The notes under the pieces were generated by a model, which was given only the letters and a program-made list of their open reading frames with translations, ran no database searches and had not been told where the DNA came from. The position numbers were made by a program, and so were the translations under genes. From Clostridia bacterium (GTDB lineage: Bacteria; Bacillota; Clostridia; Christensenellales; Borkfalkiaceae), in NCBI GenBank assembly GCA_017501125.1, contig JAFVXN010000196.1, positions 1 to 27,658 of the forward strand: 27,658 nucleotides of DNA, given 5' to 3'. Shown here one piece after another: positions 7,974 through 16,798 of the stretch (positions within the stretch are counted from its first letter, which is position 1; the number at the start of each line of letters is the position of its first letter).

Positions 7974-9732
7974 CTTCTCTACCCCCTTCCGTCAAGTCGC
8001 CGATTTGCGCGTGCATCGTCTTGAATATTTCGTCAAAATCGTCCAAGTTTTCTTCCGTGATATATTTCGCCCTGCCGATACTCTCCACGCAGGAAAGCGC
8101 CAAGATATCGTCGAGGTCTACGTAGGCGGCAATCGCCGCACGGCCGAGGCTGTTAAACTCATAAATGAGTTTTAACATCAAATATTGTTTCTTCATCGAA
8201 GTGAACGTGTCGACGTCGTGGAAGGCGTTTTGGTGCAGATAGTCCTCACGGATAATCTTCGCCGTCTCCATCGTCAACCTATCCTTCGAGGAGAGCGCGT
8301 CCATACCGACGAGGCGGACGATCTCGTCCAGCGCCGCCTCCTCTTGCAATACCGTCATCACGAATTGACGATATTGTAAAAATTCTTTGCCGATTTGCGC
8401 GTCGTACCAGTCACGCATTTTGTCCGCGTACAACGAATAACTAATCAGCCAGTCAATCGCAGGGAAATGTCGCTTATACGCCAGCGCGGAACTAAGCCCC
8501 CAGAATACCTTTACGATACGGAGCGTCGCCTGCGCGACGGGTTCGCTCAAGTCGCCTCCAGGAGGGGATACGGCACCGATTGCCGTGACCGAGCCCACCC
8601 TCTCTTTTTGTCCTTGCAAGCGGACGATGCCCGCCCTTTCGTAGAATTCCGCAAGGCGGCTGGAAAGATATGCGGGATACCCTTCGTCGCCAGGCATCTC
8701 TTCCAAACGACCGCTCATTTCGCGGAGTGCCTCCGCCCAACGGGAGGTAGAATCTGCCATAATCGCGACGTTGTAGCCCATATCGCGGAAATATTCCGCA
8801 ATCGTGATACCCGTATAAATGGACGCTTCGCGCGCCGCCACAGGCATATCCGAAGTGTTGGCGATCAGCACCGTGCGTTTCATCAACGGCTCGCCCGTCT
8901 TCGGGTCTTTCAACTCCGGAAATTCGTTGAGAACGTCCGTCATTTCGTTGCCACGCTCGCCACAACCGACGTAGACGATGATGTCCGCGTCCGCCCATTT
9001 TGCAAGTTGGTGCTGCACGACCGTCTTACCGCTACCAAATGGACCAGGGACTGCCGCAACGCCACCTTTTGCAATCGGGAAAAGGGTGTCGATGACGCGC
9101 TGACCCGTCACCATGGGTTTGTTGGGGGAAAGTTTCTCTTTGTAGGGTCTGCCCTTACGCACGGGCCACTTTTGGAGCATACGGATAGGGGTCGCTTTCT
9201 CTGCCGTTTGCACGACGGCAATCGTCTCCTCTATCGTGTATTCCCCTTTCACTATGGACGTGATTTTGCCCTCTACGCCAAAGGGTACAAGCACTTTGTG
9301 CTTGACGATAGCCGTTTCGTTGACGTAGCCGAGTTCGTCGCCCGCTACGACCCAGTCGCCCACCTTTACCGTCGGGTTGAAAAACCACTTCTTTTTTCTA
9401 TCCAAATTGTTGACGGATACGCCGCGCGAAATCCTGTCCCCGTACTGAAAATACAAGGTCGTCAAAGGACGCTGAATTCCGTCGAAAATACCCGTGATTA
9501 GACCAGGGGCAAGTTCCGCCGACAAGGGCTCGCCCGTGGAATATACTTCGTCGCCTGGCTTTAAGCCCGACGTCTCTTCGTATACCTGTATGGACGCCTT
9601 ATCGCCACGAAGTTCGATAATTTCACCGATAAGCCCCTTTTCGGAGACGCGGACGACGTCGTATAATTTCGCGTCTGCCATTCCTTCCGCTATAATCAAA
9701 GGTCCTGAAATTTTTACAGTTCTTCCTGCCAT
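7966..9732 (-). CDS. ntpA: V/A-type ATPase subunit A (catalytic)
   Basis: Subunit A holds the catalytic sites of the rotary ATPase on the cytoplasmic side of the membrane. The P-loop GPFGSGKT is at residues 230-237, and the catalytic glutamate is E259 in GCGERGNEM. The non-homologous insertion that separates V/A-type A subunits from F-type beta subunits (roughly residues 110-200, with KVLVPFGVEGKI) is present. SRWAEALREMSGRLEEMPGDEGYPAYL is conserved around residues 330-360. At 588 residues it has normal length and no intein. It lies between ntpG (18 bp upstream) and ntpB (8-bp overlap). Confidence 0.97.
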   Translation of the reverse strand: MAGRTVKISGPLIIAEGMADAKLYDVVRVSEKGLIGEIIELRGDKASIQVYEETSGLKPGDEVYSTGEPLSAELAPGLITGIFDGIQRPLTTLYFQYGDRISRGVSVNNLDRKKKWFFNPTVKVGDWVVAGDELGYVNETAIVKHKVLVPFGVEGKITSIVKGEYTIEETIAVVQTAEKATPIRMLQKWPVRKGRPYKEKLSPNKPMVTGQRVIDTLFPIAKGGVAAVPGPFGSGKTVVQHQLAKWADADIIVYVGCGERGNEMTDVLNEFPELKDPKTGEPLMKRTVLIANTSDMPVAAREASIYTGITIAEYFRDMGYNVAIMADSTSRWAEALREMSGRLEEMPGDEGYPAYLSSRLAEFYERAGIVRLQGQKERVGSVTAIGAVSPPGGDLSEPVAQATLRIVKVFWGLSSALAYKRHFPAIDWLISYSLYADKMRDWYDAQIGKEFLQYRQFVMTVLQEEAALDEIVRLVGMDALSSKDRLTMETAKIIREDYLHQNAFHDVDTFTSMKKQYLMLKLIYEFNSLGRAAIAAYVDLDDILALSCVESIGRAKYITEENLDDFDEIFKTMHAQIGDLTEGGREDV

Positions 9733-9750
9733 ATTATTTCTCCTTGCGCG

Positions 9751-10068
9751 TCAGTCGTGGAAAAGGATATCCACGCCCAAGGCACGCTCCATTGCCTTTT
9801 TCAAAATTTCGTTGCCGTAGCCGCTACCACCGTCGGCGGACGGGATAGAGAGTACCACGGGATAAGGTTCTTCGTCGAAACGCCTTAAAAAGTCCGCCAA
9901 CTGCCGTGCTAAATTCTCCGTCAGGAAAATTATCTTGTAGTCTTTTGCTATCTTTCTAATCGTTTCTCTCGCCTTTTTCTCGTCTTCCACGGGATAAGCG
10001 GACACGCCTGCCGCCTTGAATACGGTTATGCTGTCGCCGTCGCCGACGATTGCCATCTTTCCTTGCAT
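9751..10068 (-). CDS. ntpG: V/A-type ATPase subunit F
   Basis: This small subunit (named G in Enterococcus and F in Thermus) sits on the central stalk with D and helps regulate rotation. The 105-residue protein starts MQGKMAIVGDGDSITVFKAAGV, typical of the family, then has KDYKIIFLTENLA and a helical C-terminus. Its place between ntpC (12 bp upstream) and ntpA (18 bp downstream) matches the usual order and supports the call even though the family varies in sequence. Confidence 0.93.
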   Translation of the reverse strand: MQGKMAIVGDGDSITVFKAAGVSAYPVEDEKKARETIRKIAKDYKIIFLTENLARQLADFLRRFDEEPYPVVLSIPSADGGSGYGNEILKKAMERALGVDILFHD

Positions 10069-10080
10069 CTTCTCCTCCTT

Positions 10081-11055
10081 TTAGACACCGCGAAGGCGCT
10101 TTTTAATCTCCGCCTCGCCAAAGCCTGCCAACAGACACGCCATCACGATTCGGACGTTGGCACACTCCGTCTTGCGACGGGATATATAGTATAAAAAGGG
10201 TTGAGAATTCTTCAACTCGAAACGGCGCTCGTAGAAATATTCCGTCTCGAATCCGTCCAGTTTTCTTTCTGCTAAGACGGGGGGACGCCCCTCCCTTTTG
10301 TCTTTAAGACAAAGATTGATAAAGTCTTGCCATTTCGTGCCCGAAAACGCATCTTCGATTTGCTCCACGTCGGGCAAAAATAATTTTGATAAATCCTTCT
10401 CTTGAAAGGTGCCGCCGTGGATAAATTGCGTCGCCGCCTCCTCTTCGTCCTCGCAACGGAAGGCGATTAAAATATTCTGCATATCCGTCTTTTGCTGGAG
10501 TAATTTTTTCAAGGTGCCGTTGAATCGACACGCCTTTGCCAAATGCTCCCTGCACTTTCTCTCGAACAAGTCGCCCAAGACGGCGCCGGACACCTCTTCC
10601 CCTTTCGTATAAGCAAGCCCTTCCTCACACGCCGTGCGAAGGTAGACGTCCTCAATCGCGGAAAAGTCCTCTTTTTCAAAACACGCCTGCAACGACTGCT
10701 TGTCGACGAGCCCGTCCGCCGCCAACATTAAAGCGGGATCGGCGCCTAAATATTTCGCCTTCAACAGCACTTTCGCGTTGTGGAAATCGTTGGGCGCCAA
10801 AAAGAAGGCTTTCTCCGCGCGGGTGGGCGCGTATTCTCGCACGAACGCGTCAATATTATCTTCCTCTTTGACGATTAGTTTTTCGTACGCAAACGGGTCG
10901 TTAGCCGTCTCGGCTCCCCCGCCAAAGCCACGCTCGCAAAGGGCGCGAAAAGCCGTCGCCGCGTCCGTCTCGCACAAGCGGAGCAACGCGTCGCCCAGCA
11001 AATATTTTTCCCTAACCGCTATTACGCCGTTGGTATACGTCACGTCTAATGCCAT
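10081..11055 (-). CDS. ntpC: V/A-type ATPase subunit C (rotor-stalk adaptor)
   Basis: Subunit C is the funnel-shaped adaptor, homologous to eukaryotic subunit d, that joins the central stalk to the membrane rotor ring. The 324-residue all-helical protein has the repeating three-fold helical pattern of the family (for example EYAPTRAEKAFFLAPNDFHNAKVLLKAKYLG near residues 74-104) and ends with RIVMACLLAGFGEAEIKKRLRGV. Overall similarity to well-known homologues is modest, as is normal for C subunits. Length and position between ntpE and ntpG make the call firm. Confidence 0.93.
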   Translation of the reverse strand: MALDVTYTNGVIAVREKYLLGDALLRLCETDAATAFRALCERGFGGGAETANDPFAYEKLIVKEEDNIDAFVREYAPTRAEKAFFLAPNDFHNAKVLLKAKYLGADPALMLAADGLVDKQSLQACFEKEDFSAIEDVYLRTACEEGLAYTKGEEVSGAVLGDLFERKCREHLAKACRFNGTLKKLLQQKTDMQNILIAFRCEDEEEAATQFIHGGTFQEKDLSKLFLPDVEQIEDAFSGTKWQDFINLCLKDKREGRPPVLAERKLDGFETEYFYERRFELKNSQPFLYYISRRKTECANVRIVMACLLAGFGEAEIKKRLRGV

Positions 11056-11065
11056 AATGCGTCCC

Positions 11066-11632
11066 TTAAAATAACTTCTTTGCTATATCCGACTGGTATT
11101 CTTCCCTGTCCGCCGCAAGCAACGCGCCGTAGGAAAGATTTTTGTCCGATTTTCTACCCACCAGCATAAAACCGCCGTCAAGACGGACACGGGTGGTGGA
11201 AATAATCAGTTTTTTTGCTTTTACGATAGGTAAAATCGCCACGTCGTCCACGTACTTAAAGTTCTCCGCAAAGTATACGGTATCCCCTTCGTCGGCGTAG
11301 GCAGAAAGTAGCGACGAGGAGAGTTTTACCGCCTCCTCCTTGCTCATGGCGACCATACGCTCAAGTGCACGGGCGTACACGCCGTCGATGACGCTACGCT
11401 TTGCCGCAAGCAAAATCTTGGCACCGTCCAGCCTTGCTGCCGCCGCCTTCTTCTCGCGGATATCACGAGCCTTTTCTTCGACTTCCTTTTCCGTGGCAAG
11501 CCTATCTTTTTCCGCCTGCATACGCGCAGACGCCAATATAGTCTCCGCGCGGGTTTTCGCCGTGGCGACAATCTCTGCCGCCTCCGCCTCCGCGTCCGCT
11601 ATAATACGGCTTACGATAGTTTCTTTCGACAT
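11066..11632 (-). CDS. ntpE: V/A-type ATPase subunit E (peripheral stalk)
   Basis: Subunit E pairs with the NtpF-type subunit to form the peripheral stalk that keeps the head from turning with the rotor. Residues 1-75 are a charged Ala/Glu/Lys-rich coiled coil (ADAEAEAAEIVATAKTRAET). The C-terminal half is the globular domain that contacts the head, with GGFMLVGRKSDKNLSYGALL near residues 149-168. The 188 residues are normal. It starts 12 bp after ntpK and ends 10 bp before ntpC. Confidence 0.93.
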   Translation of the reverse strand: MSKETIVSRIIADAEAEAAEIVATAKTRAETILASARMQAEKDRLATEKEVEEKARDIREKKAAAARLDGAKILLAAKRSVIDGVYARALERMVAMSKEEAVKLSSSLLSAYADEGDTVYFAENFKYVDDVAILPIVKAKKLIISTTRVRLDGGFMLVGRKSDKNLSYGALLAADREEYQSDIAKKLF

Positions 11633-11644
11633 ATCTTTCCTTTA

Positions 11645-12082
11645 TTACACCAACATAATAGAGATAATCAAGCCCAAAATCGCATAGAACTCGATCATAC
11701 CAGGGTACACGATCAATTTACCGCCGAGGCTTTCTTGTTTGCCAACCGCGTAGATACACTTGACTGCCGATCTGCCTTGGAAGATAGCCGACGTCAAACC
11801 GGATATCATAATAGGCAACAGCGCACCGATTAACGCCCACGCCGCAGCAAAATCCATCTCGGGCGTAGCCGAACCAGACGCGATGATACCGATAATAAAG
11901 CCGTAAAGACCTTGCGTAGCGGGAAGCAACACGAGGACCATAACTTTACCGAATTTTTTAGGGTCCTCACTCAATACGCCTGCCGCCGCCGAACTCGTCT
12001 GCATCAAGCCGATACAGGAGCCAACGCCGCAAAGAAGTACCGTCAAGGCGATACCTATCATAGCCAAAGAATAACCGTTCAT
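11645..12082 (-). CDS. ntpK: V/A-type ATPase subunit K (rotor ring proteolipid), Na+-type ligands
   Basis: NtpK monomers form the membrane rotor ring that carries ions. The 145 residues give four transmembrane helices (about 5-26, 47-68, 80-101, 124-145), that is, two fused hairpins with a single carboxylate, E131, in helix 4 (MIEFYAILG). By hand alignment with Enterococcus hirae NtpK, the Na+ site residues L61, T64, Q65, Q110 and E139 correspond to L53, T56, Q57 (LLPATQGLYGF), Q102 (IFQGR) and E131. All are conserved, which predicts a Na+-coupled ring. It lies between ntpI (55 bp upstream) and ntpE (12 bp downstream). Confidence 0.96.
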   Translation of the reverse strand: MNGYSLAMIGIALTVLLCGVGSCIGLMQTSSAAAGVLSEDPKKFGKVMVLVLLPATQGLYGFIIGIIASGSATPEMDFAAAWALIGALLPIMISGLTSAIFQGRSAVKCIYAVGKQESLGGKLIVYPGMIEFYAILGLIISIMLV

Positions 12083-12137
12083 AATAAAATCCTCCGATTT
12101 TTATTTTCTTCTTTATATTTTTCTCCAAAGAGAAAGA

Positions 12138-14126
12138 TTACATCTTTTCACGCACCAAGCGCACGTATTTTTGGGTGGAGCCCAAGGGACGGAACAACTC
12201 CCCTTCCCCTTCGTAGAATCTGCCATAGAACTCGACGTACTGCAACCTCGAATCGTGGATATAGGCACCCAACAAGCCGATCACTAAGTTGAAAAGATTG
12301 CCGACGACGAGCAAGACTACGCCCAAGATAATCAAAAAGACGTTGCCCATCGCAAGGAAAGTCTTCATCGCGTTCGCGATTATGCCCGCGATTACCGCGC
12401 CCGACAGCATTAACCCGTACAAGCGCGCATAACTGACGATATCCGACGCAAAACCGATAATCCCGTACAAGGCGCCGAAGCCTTTGATGAATTTTCCAAC
12501 GAACTTTTCGTGGCGGCCTGCCGTGAATACGGCAAACACCAACGCTACGCCTGCTATGATACCGCCAACGGGGGCAAGCACGGACAAATCCCAAGGGAAC
12601 AATCCTTCGGTAAAACCTGCAATCGCAAGCCCTACGCCAAGGGAGAAAATCGCCCAAGACAGCCCTTCACAGATGCCGTCGAATACCTTGCCTCTCCTGA
12701 AAAACTGATAGGCTTTGCATATATAACCCACGCAAATATGCACGACGCCCAGCACCAGACAAAACGCGAGCACGCTGGGAACTTCTATCCCTATGAACGT
12801 ACATCTCCCTTCTTGTGGATTGGGCATCACCGTAAACGGCAACGGCGCAAAGCCGTAGAAGGAGTTGAACAGCACGCCCCAGAAAAGCGCGAAGAAACCC
12901 GAAAAGGCGAATACCGCCGCCAAGCGGGACATACCCGTAGGGTATTTTCTATCCCGCCACCACAAATAGCCACCGACGATAATCATCAATAGTCCGTAGC
13001 CCCAGTCGCCGACGATAAAGCCCATAAACAGCGCGTAAAAAATACTCATTACCGTGTTGGGGTCGAACTCCCGATAATTGGGCGTCGAGAAGGTGTTGGT
13101 AATCCCTTCGAAGTTGCTGACCAGACCGTTGTTTTTGAGCAAGGTCGGGGCGTCTTCCTCTTCGCCGACGTCGCTGAATTGCACGTACGTGGCTTTGGAT
13201 ACCCCTTCGATTGCTTTTTCGACCGTCTCCTCGCTACCTGCGGGTACGAACGCCTCCAAAAAGAAGGTACACTCCGTCGCGCGGAGTTTTTCGCCCGACA
13301 TCTCTTTTTCAATCGCAAAAGTCAAGTGGTCGATATAGAGTTTGATTTCGTTGATTTTTTCTTTTAACGCGTACATAGCGGCGCCGTTTTCCTTCAAAGC
13401 CGCCTCTATCTTCGCCTTTTCAGCAATCGCCGCGTCGTAGATTTCCTTGCCGCAAATATCCCCTTCGTAGGGGCAAGCCGTCAAAGAGTACGCGGACAAT
13501 ACGCTATCCATCTCTGCCGACACGCTCTTGTGCCATACGACGAGCAACAGCGTCTTGCCGTCCGCCTCGTCAAGCGTCTCTGCCGCCGCGAGCGAAACCT
13601 CGTCGAGCGCCGTCTTAAACTCTTCCACCTTTGCCGTAGGCAAAAGCCCTATCCTCGTCTGCGATTTGGCAGTGGGCGCAAAGCCCGTAAACGGCTCCTT
13701 CAGCGAGGCGTAAGGCGCAGCCTCCGCTATCCGTTTTTCCACCGCCGCAAGAGCGGATTTTAACGACTGCTTTTCCGCCGTCAAGGCGTTGATTTTCTCG
13801 ACGTAGCCTTTGACTTTTTCGCGAGAGTTTTTCGCAGCCAAAAAGTCCTCGTACGTGACGAAAAATCCGTCCTTTTCAGGTTTTTCTTTTAGATTGTTCT
13901 CCGACTGGTAGGCGTATACGCCCTTGGACAACAGTTCCAGCGCGGTCTCCGTGAACGCCAACTCCTCGGTTAACTCGTCCACGCAAACGGCGGGCACGAA
14001 AGTATCTTCCGTGTCCGTATGCGCCTTCACCTCTACCGCGCCCGTCTTTTGCAAAGCGTCGAGTATCTCGTCTTTGTCGTAAGACATGGCGATGAGGTTG
14101 AGTTTTTTCATCTCAACGACTGCCAT
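12138..14126 (-). CDS. ntpI: V/A-type ATPase subunit I (membrane stator)
   Basis: Subunit I, the counterpart of eukaryotic subunit a, holds the ion half-channels and anchors the peripheral stalks. The first 320 residues or so are cytoplasmic and helical, with coiled-coil stretches (KVKGYVEKINALTAEKQSLK). The remainder forms about seven or eight membrane helices beginning near TVMSIFYALFMGFIVGDWGYGL. The essential arginine that faces the rotor carboxylate is R568 in SYARLYGL. The 662-residue length is normal. The start overlaps the end of ntpF by 14 bp, and AAGGAG lies 8 bases before the ATG inside ntpF. Confidence 0.97.
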   Translation of the reverse strand: MAVVEMKKLNLIAMSYDKDEILDALQKTGAVEVKAHTDTEDTFVPAVCVDELTEELAFTETALELLSKGVYAYQSENNLKEKPEKDGFFVTYEDFLAAKNSREKVKGYVEKINALTAEKQSLKSALAAVEKRIAEAAPYASLKEPFTGFAPTAKSQTRIGLLPTAKVEEFKTALDEVSLAAAETLDEADGKTLLLVVWHKSVSAEMDSVLSAYSLTACPYEGDICGKEIYDAAIAEKAKIEAALKENGAAMYALKEKINEIKLYIDHLTFAIEKEMSGEKLRATECTFFLEAFVPAGSEETVEKAIEGVSKATYVQFSDVGEEEDAPTLLKNNGLVSNFEGITNTFSTPNYREFDPNTVMSIFYALFMGFIVGDWGYGLLMIIVGGYLWWRDRKYPTGMSRLAAVFAFSGFFALFWGVLFNSFYGFAPLPFTVMPNPQEGRCTFIGIEVPSVLAFCLVLGVVHICVGYICKAYQFFRRGKVFDGICEGLSWAIFSLGVGLAIAGFTEGLFPWDLSVLAPVGGIIAGVALVFAVFTAGRHEKFVGKFIKGFGALYGIIGFASDIVSYARLYGLMLSGAVIAGIIANAMKTFLAMGNVFLIILGVVLLVVGNLFNLVIGLLGAYIHDSRLQYVEFYGRFYEGEGELFRPLGSTQKYVRLVREKM

Positions 14127-14430
14127 TCACGATTCTCCTTACGATCTCGCCTGCCATATCGGTGCTATTCAAAATGTTCTCCGCGTATTTTTCCGCGCGA
14201 CGTTTGCCTTGCGCAATCTCGGTGTCGTACGCCTTTTGCGCGTCTGCCTCCACCGCCTTTAAGTGCGTCTCGGCGTACGACCTGCACTCCTCTGCGGACG
14301 TCTTTTCCAGTTCCTTTGCCGCCTTTTCCGCCGATAAAATAATCGACTGCGCCTCAGCGGCCGCCTCGTCTTTAATCGACGCTGCGCGCGCCTCTGCGTC
14401 CTTGATAGATTGTACGAGTTCGTTAGCCAT
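14113..14430 (-). CDS. ntpF: V/A-type ATPase subunit G/H (NtpF-like peripheral stalk)
   Basis: This is the partner of subunit E in the peripheral stalk. It is about 105 residues and nearly all one Ala/Glu/Lys-rich coiled coil, starting MANELVQSIKDAEARAASIK and ending VRRIVNGSR. Sequence alone would fit many coiled coils; being first in a complete ntp operon directly before ntpI decides it. I start at the ATG at 14430 because GGTGG lies 7 bases ahead of it. The in-frame GTG at 14436 would place the start on top of that site. Confidence 0.85.
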   Translation of the reverse strand: MANELVQSIKDAEARAASIKDEAAAEAQSIILSAEKAAKELEKTSAEECRSYAETHLKAVEADAQKAYDTEIAQGKRRAEKYAENILNSTDMAGEIVRRIVNGSR

Positions 14431-14456
14431 AATCACACCACCAAAACGTTTCTTCG

Positions 14457-14479
14457 TTGATATACTATTAGTATATCAA
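14457..14479 (-). promoter_or_regulatory. Palindromic operator over the V-ATPase promoter
   Basis: TTGATATAC-N5-GTATATCAA is a perfect inverted repeat with 9-bp arms. It covers the -10 hexamer (14470-14475) and the predicted start (about 14463), the classic place for a repressor. It is not followed by a U-run, and its arms are AT-rich, which argues against a terminator. The regulator is not encoded next to it and I cannot name it. Confidence 0.65.
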
Positions 14480-14498
14480 TTTTTTGTCGCATTGTCAA
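14470..14498 (-). promoter_or_regulatory. Sigma-A promoter of the V-ATPase operon
   Basis: On the minus strand TTGACA (14493-14498) is followed by 17 bp and TATACT (14470-14475): perfect -35, 5 of 6 at -10. The predicted start is near 14463, about 33 bases before the ntpF ATG. It should drive all nine ATPase genes, since I see no internal terminator. Confidence 0.85.
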
Positions 14499-14520
14499 TA
14501 TCAAAAAAATTTTTTTTGCG

Positions 14521-14550
14521 AAAAAACCGACCCAAAAATGGGTCGGTTTT
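14521..14550 (-). terminator. Terminator of the prsA-like gene
   Basis: A perfect 12-bp stem (14523-14534 with 14539-14550) has a four-base loop and ends in six T on the minus strand. It starts 4 bp after the stop codon of the parvulin-like gene and isolates it from the V-ATPase promoter. Confidence 0.9.
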
Positions 14551-14553
14551 CGA

Positions 14554-16758
14554 TTAACCTAATTCCGTTAAGTTCTTGTATCTGTCGGGATAGCGCACCA
14601 CCGTGGAATCGGTGTTATACGCCTTGAGTGCGTTGTCTTGCACTTTTTGCGCGTAGGTGCCGACGAAAGACTCCTTAATCTTATCAAAGTAAAGTTGCGA
14701 GAAGGTGCCGTCCGTATCCTTTTGGTCCTTCTTAAAGCCTTCGTACACGTCGCCCTCGCCGTAAACGTGAGTCACGTAGATGATGTGCCAGCCGTAGGTG
14801 GAAGGACATACGACGTAGCCGCCGACGCCAAGTTCCCTAATCGCGTATTGCGCCGCGTATTCGAATTCGGGCACGAAACTCGTCTTATAAGGGGATACCA
14901 CGTAGCCCATATAGGTGTTGAGACAGCCCGTGTCCGTGCTGTATGCAAACATCAACTCGTTGAACGCGGAAACCGCTTTGTTGGCTACCGTGTCTTTGAC
15001 GAAGTAGTTGTCTGCGGAGACGTCGCCCGCCGCAAAGTTTACCTTACCCGTATAGTACATAAACTGCGAATAGTCGTTGAATTTCTTCAAATTCACATCG
15101 TAGTCGTACGGATTGCCATTATTATCTAAGCCGTTAGGACCGACGTACTTATCGTACTTATCGCCCGACACGGTCTTGCCCGTTGCGAAAGCCATATACG
15201 CTTCCATCTCGGCGATAAACGCGTCAATGCCCATCTTCTTGGCTTTTACGGTGAACTTATCGTCCGTCTTGGTCACGGTGCCGTTGAAGGCGTATTTGCC
15301 CAAGTACTGACCGATTGCTTCGTACTTTTCGGTGTTGGTGTAATTGTCTTCGAAGAAGAGGTAGTTGCTTTCGGTGCCGTAATAATCAACACCACTCGCA
15401 CCCGTAGAGGCGTACGCGTAATTGTCGTCTTCGTGTTCGCTAAACCAAGAGGTACGCAAGTCTTTCGACTGTACGTCCATCAAAAGGTTCGCCCTGTACG
15501 TAGCCAACTCCGTATCCGTCCTGTCGCGGGCTTGCTCCGCCGTGTACTTATCGTTCTGCGAAGCGGAGAAGGGAATAAGAATATTGTAGACCAAGCCGTA
15601 GCCCGCCTTCGGCGAGTACAAAGGCAGAGTCGTATCGCTCAAGCCGTTGAGCGCCTCCTCGAAGGCACTTTCGTTCTCGTCGTATTTTTCCTTTTCCTTT
15701 GCTTTCGTCTCGTTGTATCTGCTATCGACGTAACTGTTGGGGTCGTTGCGCAACAACTCGTCTTCCGCCTCTTTTTCCAAATCTTCCGTGTACTTGGTGA
15801 TGAGGGCGACCTCTAACTGGTTGGCAAGTTCCACGTAGTAGTAGTCCATCTTCGTGAAGTCGGTCGTATCCTCGCCCTCTTTAATCAAGTCGTTGTTCTG
15901 CAAGTTGCGGAGGAAGGAGTTGTACGCCTTAAGTCTCGTCACCTTCGTCGAACCGTCCAAAGCCTCGTAGCCGTAGCAAGCGGATTCGTCGTTGAAACCG
16001 TTGTAAATCTCGTACGCTTTCACACCGCCTACTTCCTCGACGGGAGCGACGTAATAATCGCTCTTTTCCGTACCAGCGCCCGTAGGAAGGGTGCGCACCT
16101 CGCCGTGTTCGTGCGAGTCGCTCTTTTCTTTAATATAACTCTTCTCCGCAGAGTCAAGGCTGTCGTTGACCGATTTTTTCAGGTTGTAAACCGCCTTGTC
16201 GTAATCTTTCGTGTTGTTCTCGTCAACAAGATTTCCTTTGCCGCCGTTGGTCAAGAAATACTGGAGCGTGAAAACTTCGGGATGGTTCTTCGCTACGCCT
16301 TCGGCGCTATCAAGCGCGTCTTGCACGTAATCGATACAACCGTCGACTAAGGAATCGGTCTTATCTGCGGGCGTAGGATCTAACTTGTCCAAATAGTACG
16401 CCATCGCGTATTGCACCATTACCTTGCGGTCGACGAGGGAATCCAACAACATATTGAAGGTCGCCTCGTAGCCATAACTCTCTACGTACTGATAGCCCGT
16501 GCTCATATAGAACGCGATGAGGTCGCGCTTGGGCACGTCGGTGCGCAAGCCGCCCATATCTACCAGCGCTTGGATCGCCGCCGCGCGGACGTCTTGTTCT
16601 TCACTGAGGCGAGAAGAAATATTAACCGTCGCTACGACCTGTTTCAAATCCGCGTCGCTGTTCGTCGTAATAAACGCGTCGCAAGCAGTAGCGCCAAAGG
16701 TCAACGCCGCCGCCATACACAACGCACTTACTACTTTTACACCTTTCTTTTTGCTCAT
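14554..16758 (-). CDS. PrsA/SurA-like parvulin-type peptidyl-prolyl isomerase lipoprotein
   Basis: Probable extracytoplasmic foldase anchored to the membrane by lipid. The signal peptide is KKK at residues 3-5 followed by a hydrophobic stretch, with a lipobox-like TFGATAC whose C26 would be acylated. Residues 30-125 look like a SurA_N/PrsA_N chaperone domain (VNISSRLSEEQDVRAAAIQ, LLDSLVDRKVMVQYAMAYYL). The middle is long, acidic and Tyr/Asp/Lys-rich with no clear domain. Residues 600-665 resemble a degenerate parvulin domain, ending in STYGWHIIYV (W657, H658). At 734 residues it is more than twice the length of B. subtilis PrsA (about 290). It follows mfd, a common arrangement in Clostridia, but has its own promoter and terminator. 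Isomerase activity is uncertain; a pure chaperone role is possible. Confidence 0.8.
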   Translation of the reverse strand: MSKKKGVKVVSALCMAAALTFGATACDAFITTNSDADLKQVVATVNISSRLSEEQDVRAAAIQALVDMGGLRTDVPKRDLIAFYMSTGYQYVESYGYEATFNMLLDSLVDRKVMVQYAMAYYLDKLDPTPADKTDSLVDGCIDYVQDALDSAEGVAKNHPEVFTLQYFLTNGGKGNLVDENNTKDYDKAVYNLKKSVNDSLDSAEKSYIKEKSDSHEHGEVRTLPTGAGTEKSDYYVAPVEEVGGVKAYEIYNGFNDESACYGYEALDGSTKVTRLKAYNSFLRNLQNNDLIKEGEDTTDFTKMDYYYVELANQLEVALITKYTEDLEKEAEDELLRNDPNSYVDSRYNETKAKEKEKYDENESAFEEALNGLSDTTLPLYSPKAGYGLVYNILIPFSASQNDKYTAEQARDRTDTELATYRANLLMDVQSKDLRTSWFSEHEDDNYAYASTGASGVDYYGTESNYLFFEDNYTNTEKYEAIGQYLGKYAFNGTVTKTDDKFTVKAKKMGIDAFIAEMEAYMAFATGKTVSGDKYDKYVGPNGLDNNGNPYDYDVNLKKFNDYSQFMYYTGKVNFAAGDVSADNYFVKDTVANKAVSAFNELMFAYSTDTGCLNTYMGYVVSPYKTSFVPEFEYAAQYAIRELGVGGYVVCPSTYGWHIIYVTHVYGEGDVYEGFKKDQKDTDGTFSQLYFDKIKESFVGTYAQKVQDNALKAYNTDSTVVRYPDRYKNLTELG

Positions 16759-16798
16759 ATCCTACTCCGTTTTGCGGTATCGTGGCAATCTTTATCTT

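Noticed and set aside
8395..9501. 368-residue plus-strand reading frame
   Set aside because: It lies entirely opposite ntpA, is Arg/His-rich as expected of an antisense frame, and has no ribosome binding site or domain.
14431..14436. GTG start two codons upstream for ntpF
   Set aside because: It would sit on the GGTGG ribosome site; the ATG at 14430 has correct spacing.
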